A stretch of 64,000 nt of DNA from Echeneis naucrates (GCF_900963305.1 NC_042524.1:5503764-5567763), one strand, 5' to 3'. Numbered from the stretch's first letter, positions 1 to 13,754 are shown. Made by a program: numbers and translations. Notes: generated from the letters alone by a model not told the origin.

Positions 1-2914
1 AGTTTAAAAGAGAAGGCAACATTTTGGTTGTTTATTTTCTTCTGGATTCAAAAGCCAATAACTGCAACAGTAAATTAATAACAGAAAACCCAATACTTTA
101 CACTGACACTTAATTTTGAGAGAAAAACTCATGCAAGAATAGCTAATATAGAATAATGAGTTGTTTGCAATAAAATTTTTAGGCCTTCCTGAAGAGCTCC
201 AAGGGGAAGGTCTCTTTGCTTTCTTCTTTCACTTAAACTGCCACAGCATGTTTGATTCAGTCCAAAAGAAAAGATACCTCAGTTTACTAATGCTATTAGT
301 AGCCATTAGCTGCCTCAGCCACAGGAAGTTAGCAAGCAGAGGAAGAAAGTGAAAAAAGGTCTGTGGTCTTACAATGTCTCCCTCTGAAGATACCCTCTTT
401 AATGATTAATGGCCATAATAGAGACCAACAGGAAGAAGGTCTGCGTTTTATGTCCAGTTAACAGGCTGTTCTATTTGTTTGGAAGCACGGAACAACGGAA
501 CAACAAGGAAAAATGCTTCTGGTATTTGATTCTGGGTAGCAGGGTCACAGACGTAGCCTCAGAAGTTGGAATTTGCCCCCAGATATTGAAAACTCCTTAG
601 CATGCAATTGGTTTACAGACAAGAAAAACCTGGAATGTTTGAAAATGTGTCTGATTGGCAAGAAATATGAATAAATTCCTGATGATGAACATGTCAGCAA
701 CGAGTTGCTCATTCGACAGATTCATAAAACAACATTCATTTGGAGTGTTTGTTCAATCTACCGTTTTGCTCTGCTTTTGGTCTTCACCAGCTCCAAAGAA
801 AAAACATTTGGCACTTCAGCTGCAAATTTGATTCATCAGATTTCTAAGTCGTGTTTATTAAACTGATAATCTGAGCAATAATTGACTGAGAATACGCCTG
901 GTTTGAGTCAGTGAGTCAGTTTTCTTCTGGAACATCTTGTTGTGAACTAATACAACACCGATGTCAACTCTCATTGTCCAGCTACTTCAAAGAACACCTT
1001 CCTGTTTCTTTATTAACATGGTTTATTGTCTGAGGAAATCCGAAAATCATTTGCATTTGAATCACCTCTCCTTCTTTGGAGGACAATCAGAGAATGGAAA
1101 ATCTGCTTTGACTGAAATTATTGTTAAATCATTCCAGGGCTGATGTAAGTTTAGATAAATGTGCTTCACTAACAAGGCAGACAAAAAAACAAAACAAAAA
1201 AAAAAAACACATCAAATTAGTTTAAATGTCTCATTCAACCACATTCAAATAAACATATTTCTACATGACAATCATGACAAAGGAAGACAATACGATCACT
1301 GTTTGGCTTACATTACTGAAAGTGATCAGGTTACATTTGTAAAATGTTAACTGCACTGACGCATGAGCAAAAAGATGTGCCACTAAAGTTAGAGCAGCAC
1401 AATTGGGAATGAATTAAATACATCTTTAATGTCATACAGCTTAAGTTGCCAAGGCCCTTACTCTGCAAGAGAGAACATATAGATAGGAAACAAATGCATG
1501 TTATGGCATCCACGTCACGTTATATCAGATACAAATTGAACTATTTCAACATACATTACTTTCAATGAATACATGAAGATTGGCATTAAAATAAAACTGA
1601 GTGATGTCAAATGTTTGTTGTATAAATATATAGACAGTCCCAGCCTGTGATCAGGCTAAAGGATTGTAAGAGTGCGTGATAACAGAATATATTATCAGTG
1701 TCCATGTATTTTCCTTTGAAATTCTGCCGACCATTTTCTGTGACAGTTTCCCAATAGGAGAGACTAAAATTAACCAACAATCCACCATTACTAATTTTTG
1801 TGTATTCACCGTTTCAGTTATTTGTATACCTCAAACCCACATCCCTGTGGTTTCATACAAAACTGAGCAGACACAAGATTTACACCTTCTTCGCAAAGTT
1901 TAACCTTATTTTGAGCCTTTCCCAGAGAGTTGGACAGGAAACTACAAACAAAAATAAAATATTCAAACACGATAAAACAAACGATTAGTTTGGAGTGTCT
2001 CCTTTTACGCTTGACTGAAAGGAACCTGTTCTGTCATTAATTGGAAGACATGTCACTGATGCTTTACAGATTTCACACAGCTTGATTAAAAATTTCCACC
2101 ACTGCGACGTGACGCTGGCTCTGCCCATCCTGAAGACCTGTCTCCTGTCTGCCTTGCGCAATAGTACGGTGCATTATTACTCGGTCATGGATTACATGAG
2201 CACAGACTGAGACAACATCCACTTAGTGTACAGGCGTAAAAACGGAACTGAACGGCACAGATGACTAACTAGCTCCCTGGTTACCACGAATGTTGGCATG
2301 GCAACCGGCAGAGCATGCCTGTAGGCATAATCAGGAGAGACGGAATAAATCCTGATCTTTCAAATTGCTCGGCAGGAGCTTTATATTCATATTCATATTT
2401 ATATGCCTTTATCTGAAAAGGTTGCCCTCTTCTCAGTATGTGATATACTCGGCGTTTTGCATGTATGTGAGATGCCTGTTACCAGCTGTGGGTAAAGTAG
2501 GTCAAAACAAGGCATGGCACATTAGCGACTATAGATTATCTCAATAAAGATTGCAAAGTTAATAATATATAAAATTCAGCTAGGTCAAGGCCCTTCTGTT
2601 TATTTCCAACGCTTTACTGCTTTGGAGAGATCTACTGTATCTCTCAGCACTAGCAGGTTACAGTAAGGCAGCTGTTAGGTACGAAGCACCTTTGAGTCAG
2701 AAACTATTGGGGAAGCCTCGAAGCTCAGCCTTACGTGTGATGTGTATTTATTGTGTTTTCGCCATGAAGGGTTGAAGTCTATTCTGCACAGACTCTGTAA
2801 AGCATGTTAAGGTTTTTATGGTATGGTTTGCACGGCTGTCACCCGCTGGTTATTCAAATCAAGGTTTGAAGTTTGCTGAAACATAGCTACTGCTGTAGCT
2901 GTAGTTCTGCTCTT

Positions 2915-2985
2915 ATTTTGATCAAATTTTGTTGTACATATTTGTGCAATAACAATAAAAATGGGTTTTCTATTTCTATTTCTTT
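2915..2985 (+). repeat. LINE-like 3' tail fragment
   Basis: The stretch TTTTGTTGTACATATTTGTG followed by CAATAACAATAAAAATG and TTTCTATTTCTATTTC resembles the 3' ends of many fish LINE copies, which finish with a CAATGACAATAAAG-like signal and a short simple repeat. Only the tail is recognisable and no coding part is seen. The family (L2-like) is from memory and uncertain. Confidence 0.35.
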
Positions 2986-4899
2986 AATCCTTCTCCCCAG
3001 AATGAAAATAACCCGCTGATACTCTCAACTGGCACATTTATCTTAAGTTGTCACGTGTTAGGCTCGAAAATAAATATTAAAGAGACCACAGTTTTATGGA
3101 AGAAAATTAAACGAACATAAAAACTGCCTAAAAACTGAAGGGAGTTTTGCCCCCATCTCTTAGACACACATACCCAGAGACTTTGAAATTACAAATCCTT
3201 GCCTTGGGCTTTGTTTCTTGTATCACACTATTATCAGTCAATTATATAACACCTCTGTGTGTGTGCACACAAAGGAACAAAAAAACTATTCTATTGATAA
3301 TATTGTGTTCAATATGTTGAACTCTGAATTATGTGAGGAATCAAAAGCGTTGATTTTCTTGAGCTTGTTTTATCATTTGAAGAAATTATGCTGCAGCCCC
3401 CCGAAACATGGATTCAGCTTTTTATGCAGTGACTTTTTAGTGCATTTTAATTAAAGAACACAATGAATCCCTGATATAATTTGTATGCTAATTGTTAATA
3501 ATTTTGCTATAGTGCATAAAATCACGAAGACCTTGCAAAGCTGTTTTATTTGTTCAAATTTGACTAATTAAAAATGGGACAAGTGGTCCACTGGCAGCTT
3601 TTTATTCTTTTTCTTAAGGCACACTTTGTTCGCAGTTTGTCCAACAAGCCACAAATATCCTATTACTGTTTTCTGTGCTGTAGCTTTTTGTATTCAGTGA
3701 AACTCAGAAATATAGAAAGCAGTGCCTACAAGTAATTATCAATAAAATCAGAGACTGATTATTCATGTGGGATTTGTGTAGTCAAAGTGCTGTGTAGCTG
3801 CATTTTTAAATTTACTGTCAAATTTTCTCCAGGTTTAATAAGCCAGTCAAAGCGGTGGCTGCTGGATCCAGCTGGTTTTAAACAGACCACAGTCAGGCTA
3901 ATCACCCACCTCCTCTCTTAAATTCATTCATACAGTTCGAAATCCACACTGACAGCAGCGGCTAACCTTACTGCTCAGACTACATATAAAGTTGCTCTAA
4001 TATATTCCCACAGGAAGACTTCCCACTCTGTAATTTGTTGACTGCTGCAGAGGGTCTAAAGAGCAGCAATACACTTTAATGCTCATATAAACACAACCAC
4101 ACATAAACATATGCATATGTGTATCCATATGCACGCACGCACACTATATTGCCTTGAGAAAGACTTAAGAGCAGTACTCGAGGAAGAATAATTATAGGTG
4201 GCATTGAATTTCCTGCGCTCCATCATGTGCAAACAGTGGTTTATCCAGGAGGGATTGCTTAGTTCACATGTTTGCGCCATAGCGCAAGTTCGCTGCAGCC
4301 TCACATATTTGTAGCACGTCTTGTTATTTGATTATTTTGTGAAGTCGTGAAGAATAGAAGCTGCTGCAGTAGGATGTTGTAGCATTTCAAAGCAACACAT
4401 CTCACAGTTTCCTAACTGCTCCACAAACTGGTCATTTTCGTAGAGCTTATCAGTAGAGAGGAGATGCTGCGTGTATGCATGGCTGCAGTAGTGTGTCCTG
4501 TATATGTATGTTTGATGCCTGTATCCTCTCCACATACCTGGAGCTCTTGTGTCTCTTCCAGTAATTGAATGTGCCTCCCTGAGATGGCTCTGAAACCACA
4601 TTAGCAGCCCCTTTGTGTCTGATAGTCAGTGACCCTCAAGAAAGACCTTGATTCAGTTAGAGTCAAAATTTAGAAAATAGGATGACACAAGGAAATAGAG
4701 GAAAACTGCCCAGCAAAAGCTCATCCTAAACTGATAGAAAAAAAAAAAAACAACCTTAACATGCAGAGAGGTGTTGCTACCAGAACATCTTCAAAGCTCC
4801 TTTAAGTCTCGAGAGTTATACCAATCTTTGAGAAGATAAGCACCCGTTTGGGGTGTGGATGATGATGGAGGATGCTTTCTCTGTAATGTGTCTCAAGGA

Positions 4900-5290
4900 A
4901 GAAAACTGAGAGTGAAAGAGAGAGAGAGAGAGACAGAGAGGGAGATGGGGAAGCAACGATAGATAGAGGTGAGACAAGCAAGTGCAGAGATTTAAAGATG
5001 TGCACGTCAGCAATAAGCAGGGAAAAGGTGAGTTTCATACAGGCTAGCACACTCCCTGCTGTTATTCTGTCCTTGTGCATTCCTCCACTGTATATATTGT
5101 GCAGCATGAGAGATTGACAGAGTGGGGGAGAGAGATACAGAGTGGAACAGACAGAGGGGGGGTGGGGGGGGGGGGGTGGGGGGGGGGGGCGGGGTGCTGC
5201 AAGGAGAAGAAGACAATATGACACAATGGAAAATGGGCAGGAAGGAGGTGGGTGGGTACTGGTGGGTTTTTTTTATGGGGGGAGGGTGTA
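4900..5290 (+). repeat. polypurine region with long G-tract
   Basis: About 400 bases strongly biased to G and A on the + strand. A GA-rich run sits at about 4916-4940. From 5156 to 5195 the sequence is an almost unbroken G-tract of about 40 bases, interrupted only by two T and one C. It lies in the inferred ubl3 intron 1. The proline-rich reading frames on the - strand come from this bias and are not genes. Confidence 0.85.
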
Positions 5291-5661
5291 ACGCTATCTT
5301 GTAGGTGTTATCAGGTTAAGCCACCCACCACTGGCTGTCGCCATGGAGACACCATGGTAACGGCCAGGTGTTCAACCAGGAAGGCGAAAGACCTTGGTTG
5401 TGCAAAGGGGCTTCCTCGGTGTATTGTCTCAGGGGGTACGTGATGCAGTAACATATATTTTGCATTGAGCATACGGAGTAGATACACATCATTACTGTAT
5501 GTTTACGTCACTGGTGTTTTGTGTTTGGGTGTTTATGTGTGTCTGTATGGCTCTTCCATGCTTAAACCTATAAGCTGATTTGATAACATGCTTACCGAGA
5601 TCTGTGTTTCAATCCGTTGGTGTTAACTCTGTTACATCACTGCAGCAGCAGTGCTCTGAGC

Positions 5662-5688
5662 GTGTGTGTGTGTGTGTGTGTGTGTGTA
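5662..5688 (+). repeat. (GT)n microsatellite
   Basis: Pure GT dinucleotide run of about 27 bases, followed by two imperfect copies of a GTATNCGTATTCATGTGT-like unit. Confidence 0.95.
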
Positions 5689-7571
5689 TACGTATTCATG
5701 TGTGTATGCGTATTCATGTGTGTATGTTGCTCAGCAGAGTAAATTTGGCGAAGGGAGGGGTGGGGGGTGTGGATACTCGGCACATGGAAACACACTGGCA
5801 ACAATGACACACACGTGCCTGTGCCATGCACATGCACTGCAGGCCAGACACACACACACAAACTACAGACCACAGACCTTCTGCTCTGGCTCTGTAAGGC
5901 ACACTTTTCCACCGCTAGACACACGTCATGTCAAAGATAACCCCCTGAGCTGCATCCTAATGCCACACAATTTCATCGGCATTTAAATGAATGGTTGTGA
6001 ATGCAAAACAATTCATTATGTTCAGGTCACTTCTGTATTTGGTCTGTTCAAGGTGAGAGATGAGAAATAAGATGTGGGACTTCTGCTAAAAGTCACACCA
6101 GTGAAATGTATCAATGAATTTATCTCCATCTTCATCACTTGTTGGCTTGTTTATAATGGTATGACAGGAGGAAGAAACACACATTGTGATTGTTGGGTTG
6201 ATGATTGCTGTAATTTAGAAGCCCTAGACAATTGTAATGATACTGATTTGGAGTCAGTTTTGTGTATGATACTCATATAGTTGATAGTGTGTAATGGTTT
6301 TAAATGTTAGACATACAATCGACTTGCTGTGAAATGTTCATTCAGTATTTCATTTTTTTATTATTATTATTTCAGTCAAGACATGTCAATGGAAAGTTAA
6401 TGTGATAATTAATAATTACTGTAAGTCAACTGCCAATCCACATCCTTGTTTAAAACAACCATTGTCAAAACAAATAAAAATAAACCAAAAAATAAATAAT
6501 TTAGCATTTAGCCAACATAATTTGATCCAGGAATATGTAGGAATTTGTGTTTTTATCAAAATGGTGCTGTTGCCTGCTAATCTGTTCTGTGGAGTTCAAT
6601 ATTTATTCTTTTCTGTCTGCCATTGCTAAATGAATCTGTGTTGGTTGACGTTGTGTGTGCAGTATCTCGTGTTTGTGCGTCTCAGTCATGTTAATAATCT
6701 TAATGCCTGTAGCTGAGCCCATAATGAGCTGCTTAAGTGTGGCTGGTTCCCTACCAGCTGCAGAAGAGCCGTTCAGAAGCTGACTCTGACCTTTGGCCTC
6801 CGTGTAAAGGAGACAAAGGAAAGAGGACTGGCCCGTTGGGAAAAAGAACCTCACTCCATTAGTGATTTCTTATTTTCCTTACTTCCACCAAGGACCTCTG
6901 GGGTCAGCTGTTTCAGGGCGGGTCTCGTTTTTTAATAACGTTCACTGTGAAACCCAAGCAATTTGTTCATGTTTTTGAGCTGTTTTACACAGTGAGAGCA
7001 GTTGTGTTGAAATTACAAAGATAAGTAGCTGAACTCAGAAGTAATATAAATGACTCAATGGCTGCAACCCAGATATTTTTATTATTGTACTCCAAGGCAG
7101 GAAATAAATACAAAATGAAAAATAAGAGCAATGAAAATGTAATTGGAAAATGTGGTGTTAATGAATGAAACCAAATAGTGTTAAATGTTTTACTCTCATT
7201 AATAACGTATGGTGATATATATGGGATAAGGAAGACGTCTGGTTACTGAGTGGTTATGGGGAGAAGGTAGCGCTGTGCCACTTAGAGACAGAATTGGGAA
7301 ATAATGGCAAGAAAACAGAGTCGGAGGGATTAGAGAAGTAAAGAGGAAGTTTTGGAGACAGATGGGAGCTGATCCCGAGGAAAGGCTCTCCTCAGGGTCC
7401 TCATATCCTTCTCGTGTTGTCTATGAAATGACTCCACTTCAGTCTGTCTGCTTCCTGATTACACAGTATCTAATGCGACATATCAGAATTGTTTCATTTC
7501 CTTTGAATGTGTCTAAATGCTTCCCGTGCACATTTCTGATGTTCTTTCCCTGGTTTTTCTGTGTGTTGCAG

Positions 7572-10398
7572 ATAAACCTGCGGCTCATTTTAGTCAGCGG
7601 GAAGACGAAAGAATTCCTCTTCTCTCCCAATGATTCAGCTGCAGACATTGCCAAACATGTCTATGACAACTGGCCGATGGGTAAGCATCTCCGTTCAGAT
7701 ACCACAGAAAAAAGGGCAGTAGTTACAGAGGAAAATGCAGCCTCATGGAGACGATAACTGAAAAACGTCCTGAATAAAATCATCCTGCAGTGATGCATAA
7801 ATGTCTTTTTTCTTCATTGCCATTGAAATAATGGTTGAGGTGAGGCAGAAAGTATTTAGCTGTGTAATGATTAGGAGTCAAAGTAGCATCAGACAGAAAG
7901 AGAAGAACTTAAATGGTGTTTACATACTGTACCTGCTTGAGTTGCTGCATCTTTAATGCGACAGCAGAGATAAAAACGAACTCCAGGTCACCGTTAGCAG
8001 AGAGTCTGTTGAGGTGAGCAGTGAGTTGACGGTTTGTTGGCCAGAGGCAGCAGTGATTAGCAAGTGTGGTCGCAATGGCCACGGCATTTTCCTGACAGCA
8101 CGAGGCTGTGATGTTCACTGGAGCATTCAGAACTACACCAAAACAAAACTTATTGTTTCGCTGCGGACAGTGAGTCAGCTGCTCACGCTCAGAAGAATTT
8201 GAGTTACTCTCAATGATTTTATTCAACTTATCCTGCATTTTCAAACGGAGCTACAACTACATGCTAAAAGTGATAATGGTGAGTTTGCGCTGTGTCCAGG
8301 TGAAATGCTGCCAGGTTTGTCAGGCGAGAAATACGTCACCCAAAGAAGGAAGTGGTTATTTGAACCAACATTATATTTCTTTACTCATGTGTTAGGATGC
8401 ACAAAGCATACCGGTCTCTGAGCTGCATTATTTAAACTCGATATCCTTGTGCTTGTGTGATCAGAATGTCTGCATCACATTAACTGAAAATATAAACCAA
8501 CACATTTCTGTATGCAGCTTCTCATATATTAAATAGAACATTTGCTGTTTTTGCCGCAATCTTAGCTTTGTGTAGTTTTGTCAAAAATATAAATAATTTA
8601 GCTGCTAATGTTCTTGGAAACCAGATGATCTGCGTTATTCTGGCTATGTTTTCCACAACAAGGGTTATGGAAACGATCCCAGAGAGCTGAGATCACATTC
8701 AAACCCACTGTATGGGAATGTGCACGTCTTTGGTGAAGGGTAATTAGATCTCCTTCTCTCAGCCTGATTATCATTGCATACAGGAATGTGGGATTGCAGT
8801 GCAGCCACCTCCTTTCTATAATACACCCACTCCCTAAGTGCTGCCGCGCTCATTTGATACCGCCGACCTTAAACCACCTTCAGATCTGAACGGCCGGTTT
8901 TTCCTTTTCCCACGGTGCTCTGAGGGCAGACCTGTTCAGCAGAAGCCCACCCTGCGTGAAAAACTATAAATTACCCTGATGGTCCACAGATTCTGCTCCT
9001 CGAGAGGAGTTTTCCTTTCTAAATGTTCCTCCCTGACAACAGATCTGAACCCGGTTAGACCCAGAGCAGGCGTTCAGTCAGCACCAACACCCTCTTGTTT
9101 AGCTGGATACAAACATCTGGTGGCCAGACTCTGCTGCTGTATAACCCCCCTACTCCTCCTGCTGTTTTCTCTCTCTTTAATGTCGTCACTTTTGTCTTCA
9201 GCTCTTCCCCAGCCACACCTTTTCTTCACTTGCTTTAGGAGTCTTTCTCACATTGAGTGGTGAATTCCACAAAGCCCACATATTATATATATTCTGTGTC
9301 TAATAATCTGAAATGAAGACCATTCATTTCCTAAAATATCATCACTGCGGTGGTGGAGGCTCATTCTTTCCACAATGCAATGACAAGATTTCTTTTCATT
9401 ATACACCATGTCTAAAGTCGAGACTCCTTAACTACTCATGTCACATCTGAAGTGCTTGTTTTGAGAGTGGCAGCCTCCACTTGCAACATTCAATTAGATA
9501 GTATTTCATTTAATACGTCCTTTAAATCAACTTCAGCCACAGGCAGGAACAAAAAGGTTGTGAAATGCTTATTTGTTTAGTTTAATTTAACCTGAATGTG
9601 CTGACTTAATGTTTGATAGATTATAGAACAATAAAAATGATGATGATTTGGCGAGGGAAAGATAAACTTTCAGTGACAATGAGGAAGAAAGTAAATAACA
9701 GGATGACTCTCTTTCCATCTCTCTCTGCCACATTTTTCTTTCAGACTGGGAGGAAGAGCAGGTCAGCAGTCCTAACATCCTGAGGCTGATCTACCAGGGA
9801 CGTTTTCTACATGGCAATGTAACACTAGGAGGTGAGAAAACACAGAAAGTACACCCCCCTCCACAAAAAAAAAAAAGCTGTGTGTTTGTAGACATACACA
9901 TAAAATCACAGCAGTGTGTTGCTGGAAAGTTCTTTGCTGTTTCATCCTTTTTCCTGAGCTGCTGAACAGAGGTACCTCAGTGCTCCAGACAAGCCTGCTT
10001 TGACGGGGGAGAGGGAGGAGAGAGGAAATACAGAAAAAGAGGGGAAAGAGACTGGTCAGGAAAGGGGCAAGGCTGGCGTTGGAGTAGACCTCAGGCAGTA
10101 CAAAGAAGAGACAGAAAAGGGGGATGGATGGGGGTTGAAAACTAGGGCCATAAGTGAGCAGAAAAGGGGGGATGTCTTCTTTTGAGGCAGCTCTCTCTGC
10201 TTCCTCCTTCTTAATCCAATTTTGATTTGACTGTTGTTTTGTGTGTTTAGCGGTGTTATGGCCGTCCCTAACGCTTTTACACCCGTCACTATCACTTCCA
10301 TCTATCTGATTATTCCCTTATCGATGGTTTAAGGTGTTGTTAAGCCACCACAAAAATCCCAGTGATTTGAAGACGCAAACACTGCCAATGGTCACAAA

Positions 10399-10436
<38 letters not shown>

Positions 10437-13202
10437 GGCTCGCGTCACATGATTGGCAAACTGTTTTGCAACTAACTACATTTTAGTGTGTGATTGCTGA
10501 GGTGCACATGTTCCATCAAATATCACAGCAGGAATAATGTCTCTTCTTAAATTATAAAGCGTAGAATATATAATATAATATAATTTCTTTTCATTTTGGT
10601 GCAGATAAAGAGCTTTCAGCAGATATCCAGTGCAATGAGATGAGCATCATGCTCATTTCATTATTGTTGTGTAGCAACGGCAATTAAAGTGGGAGAATTT
10701 ATTTGAAATCAATACCACAATATTGACAAGGATATTTCAATATTGCAATATGGAAAATCTGTTTAAATAATCACTGAGGTCCAAAGCAATGGCTCTGCTA
10801 CACGTGCATGTCATCAAATTCTTCCCTCGCATTGAATGAAAATGTTGATAGATAATCGTTGATTTGGCCATGTGATTATTTCATGACTACGCATTTTTAA
10901 TTCTCCCACTGATGATGAAAATTTTATTTTTCCTCTCAAGTGAAAACATTTTTGGACGTTCAGTTGTTTGGTTTGCATGAAGATGAGCATTCAGAGCTTT
11001 TCCTCACCTGTATATATGATTATTCTGAAACAAAATAACTTTACAGTGAGATGTTAAGGAGCCGTTTTTACAGATAATTCATTCCATTAATTAAGTCTTT
11101 CCAGTGTAAGGTCATTGGTATCACACCACCCTGGAGATTCAGGTGACGCTGATGTTGATTGATTTTGTAAAGATTTACGGTAGTTCACTGAATAACCTCG
11201 TACTCTCTGTCTGTCTCTCTCACTTTTACCCTGCTAGCCCTCAAACTGCCCCTGGGGAAGACCACAGTGATGCATTTAGTTGCCAGAGAGACCTTGCCTG
11301 AGCCAAATTCCCAAGGTAACCAGCTCTCCTTCTCCCTCCTTTCCTTTCAGACGGACTTTCACACTCTGAACAACCTTAAATGTTTTGCTTGCAGCCATTA
11401 TTTATCTCTACACATGGCTTCTCTTTTAGGAAGAGCCACTGATCCAAATAATTGGCTCTCTTAAGTGTGTCCCCAAGATACAGCACATTGTGTTACATAG
11501 CTAATCATATTAGGTGACGAGTGTTTTGCACGTTTGTGCAGTAGAAAGTGATTTTATGCAAACATGTGGACAATAAGGAGGTGTCCCCACCCATGTCATG
11601 GTGTAGCTGTGTGTGTGTTACTGTGTGTTACTGCTAAATTTATGTTCTCCTGACAAAGAGATTCACCACCAAGATCTGGTATCACTCTTTACTTATAACC
11701 GGTGATGAACATAAAGCAGTAAGTTTCTTGTTTATGGTTTTCAAACATCACAAACCCAATGTTATATTTTAGGAGTCATTCAGTCACTTCATTAAACAAC
11801 TTTATCACTGCAGACGATGTTTTCTTCCTTGACAACAGGTTCTCTTTTTGAAAGAGTAACCAAAGTTTAAACATCAGTTGAGCTTAGTTAGTTGGATTCT
11901 CCCTAAACATAACATTTGGGGTTGAAATATTTTCCTCACTGTGTCTCTGCCATGAAACATTTTAGCTGTGTTGCTGTAATCAGCAAACTTAAAGTACAGA
12001 GTTGTAGAAAGTTAGTTTAAAGAGTTCATACTTTTATCTTTCAACATATACTGATCTGTCAACTTTACAAACTATAATAATCCAAAAAAAGTAAAAATCA
12101 TGATAGAAATCTGTTTTTTTTAATCAACCAACCACCTAATTGCACAAACGTGCAAAACACTCGTCACCACCTAATCAACCAACACATTCAGGCTGTTTGT
12201 GTACAAAAGTATCTGTGACCTCTTGTACAAGTGAATGAGGAAATACAGAGAAAAGTGCGAGTGTTTATTCTGGCTGGCCCCCAAAACCCCAAACCTGCAC
12301 CCTTGGTTCAGAGGCACAACGATGGTCACGTGATGTCCTGTCTTCGGTTTGACTAATTTGCAGTGCATTCTGGGTAAAATGAGCGAACGATGATGTCAGG
12401 AAAAATAAATAATTATCCAAATCCAGCAGCAAAGCTGTGTCTTGTGGATGAACAATTACAAGACAAAGTTCATTTGGGACCAAAGTGAAGAAAAATGTGA
12501 TTGGTGGAGATTCGCTTCAGAGGCTGACAGGAAATGAGTCTCCGATCCAAAATGGTCGGATTCCCTCTCAGTCCGGTCATGGAGCAGGACCAAATAAGAT
12601 CATCTGGTAAAATCAAAATGAATGCAGATGAATGACCTTTAAGAAAAGTTATCCTCTTAACATTCACCACCTGATCAGCGCTGCAGCTCCACTCACTGCG
12701 GACGAACTCACAGTACAGTCAGTCTCATTTACGCATTTTTCTCTTTCTGCTTGCTTAAAAAGTGTAATGGAGATTTTATTGACCCATAAACTATCCGTGC
12801 CAACCTGAGCTGTGTTGATAAGATCCTGTAACTCCGGTTAATGACACTAAATCTGGGACATATTCAGAGGGGACTGATCGATGCCTTTTTAACATCACTG
12901 GGTCACAGTTATGTTTACACGACGAACAACTCAATCTGGAGCCTGTTTCAGTCTCAGGGGAGAAAAAAGAGGCAGTTTAGTCTGAATGGAGGGAAAGGAT
13001 GTGTGCACCGGCTGAGCTCTGCAGAGCTGTCTGCAGAGCTCATTTAAAAGGTTTTCACTTGATTTCTCACCATGTACACGTGGCTGCTTACATGTATGAG
13101 AGTGTAGGACCGAGGTTTTGTGTTGAGGATGATGTTTGTGTGTTTCCAGGTCAGAGGAACAGAGAGAAGACTGGGGAGAGTAACTGCTGTGTCATCCTGT
13201 AA
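7572..13202 (+). CDS. ubl3: Ubiquitin-like protein 3 (exons 2-5)
   Basis: UBL3 is a small ubiquitin-fold protein anchored to membranes by C-terminal lipidation; in mammals it sorts proteins into small extracellular vesicles. Four exons with GT-AG borders give one frame: 7572-7680, 9745-9831, 11238-11315 and 13150-13202 (stop TAA). Together they encode 108 residues, which with the missing first exon of about 9 matches the family length of 117. Recognisable stretches are INLRLILVSGKTKEF, the ubiquitin-fold segment NILRLIYQGRFLHGNVTLG, LPLGKTTVMHLVARE and the tail GESNCCVIL. The tail carries the CVIL CAAX box for prenylation with an adjacent Cys that could be palmitoylated. Introns 2-4 are 2.1, 1.4 and 1.8 kb. 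The sequence looks intact and strongly conserved. The start codon lies outside the window. Teleosts may carry two copies (a/b), which cannot be told apart here. Confidence 0.96.
7681..9744 (+). other. ubl3: ubl3 intron 2
   Basis: GT at 7681 and AG at 9743-9744. No other gene or clear repeat is recognised. Confidence 0.85.
9832..11237 (+). other. ubl3: ubl3 intron 3
   Basis: GTGAG donor at 9832 and TAG acceptor at 11235-11237. It contains a purine-rich stretch at 10.0-10.17 kb and a CA microsatellite at 10.40 kb. No other gene is seen. Confidence 0.85.
10401..10434 (+). repeat. (CA)n microsatellite
   Basis: Uninterrupted CA dinucleotide run of 34 bases inside ubl3 intron 3. Confidence 0.97.
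11316..13149 (+). other. ubl3: ubl3 intron 4
   Basis: GTAAC donor at 11316 and CAG acceptor at 13147-13149. It contains an exact 28-base sequence present in opposite orientations at 11513-11540 and 12141-12168. No other gene is seen. Confidence 0.85.
12131..12175 (+). repeat. 25-bp insert flanked by 10-bp direct repeats
   Basis: The decamer ACCACCTAAT occurs at 12131-12140 and again at 12166-12175. The 25 bases between them, plus the next three, are the exact reverse complement of 11513-11540, about 0.6 kb upstream in the same intron. This looks like a templated insertion or a very small duplicated insert with a target duplication. Confidence 0.8.
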
Positions 13203-13734
13203 AAACACACCCCCAACCCCAGACCCCCCTCATCTGTTCTCACCTTCACCGTTCTGGACCTCGTGAGCTTGTCCCCTGTCCTGCAGCACACACACACCCA
13301 CCTTCTTTCTTTTCCTTCCCTCTCACACACACATGTTGGGGCAGCAGGCTCAGGCTGATCCAGGACTCAGAGTTGCGAACAGGAAATTGATTAACAATAC
13401 AGCTGATTTTTTTTTGCTCTATTTGATTTTTGTCATCACTGAAAATTAGAGGAAGGAACTGGATATGCATGTTTGTTTGTTTGTTTGTTGTTTTTTTAAT
13501 GCACACCTTTTTAAGCCTTCTGCTATACACACGTGCGCATACATGACAGAGTCACACAGACCCACGCACACATCAGGCCGTCATCTTCAGCTGGTCTGCT
13601 CAAAGTCAGCATCTAACTGGCTCCTCATTCTAGCTGCTTGTAATAGTAACACAGTGCCCAATTTTGTGTGTGTGGCCTTGTTTTCTCATACAGACCGCTG
13701 AGAATTTTAACCACTAACAACTCACCAACATGTA

Positions 13735-13754
13735 AACACACACACACACACACA
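13735..13754 (+). repeat. (CA)n microsatellite
   Basis: Short CA dinucleotide run in the inferred ubl3 3' UTR. Confidence 0.9.

Larger units (their letters stand above)
1..7571 (+). other. ubl3: probable ubl3 intron 1 (partial)
   Basis: AT-rich sequence upstream of the first recognisable ubl3 exon. The short N-terminal exon known from vertebrate UBL3 (about 9 residues ending before the INLRL motif) was looked for and not found, and there is no CpG-rich promoter here. The stretch is therefore inferred to be the 3' part of a large first intron, with exon 1 left of the window. It holds a LINE-tail-like repeat near 2.9 kb, a purine-rich and G-tract segment near 4.9-5.3 kb and a GT microsatellite at 5.66 kb. 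No other gene is seen. Confidence 0.6.

Noticed and set aside
4802-5224. Long - strand open frames rich in proline and serine
   Set aside because: They arise from the G-tract and GA-rich bias, with no domain, splice context or conserved pattern.
7362-7571. Open frame running upstream from ubl3 exon 2 as an alternative first exon
   Set aside because: A clear polypyrimidine tract and CAG precede INLRL at 7572, and the upstream residues do not resemble UBL3.
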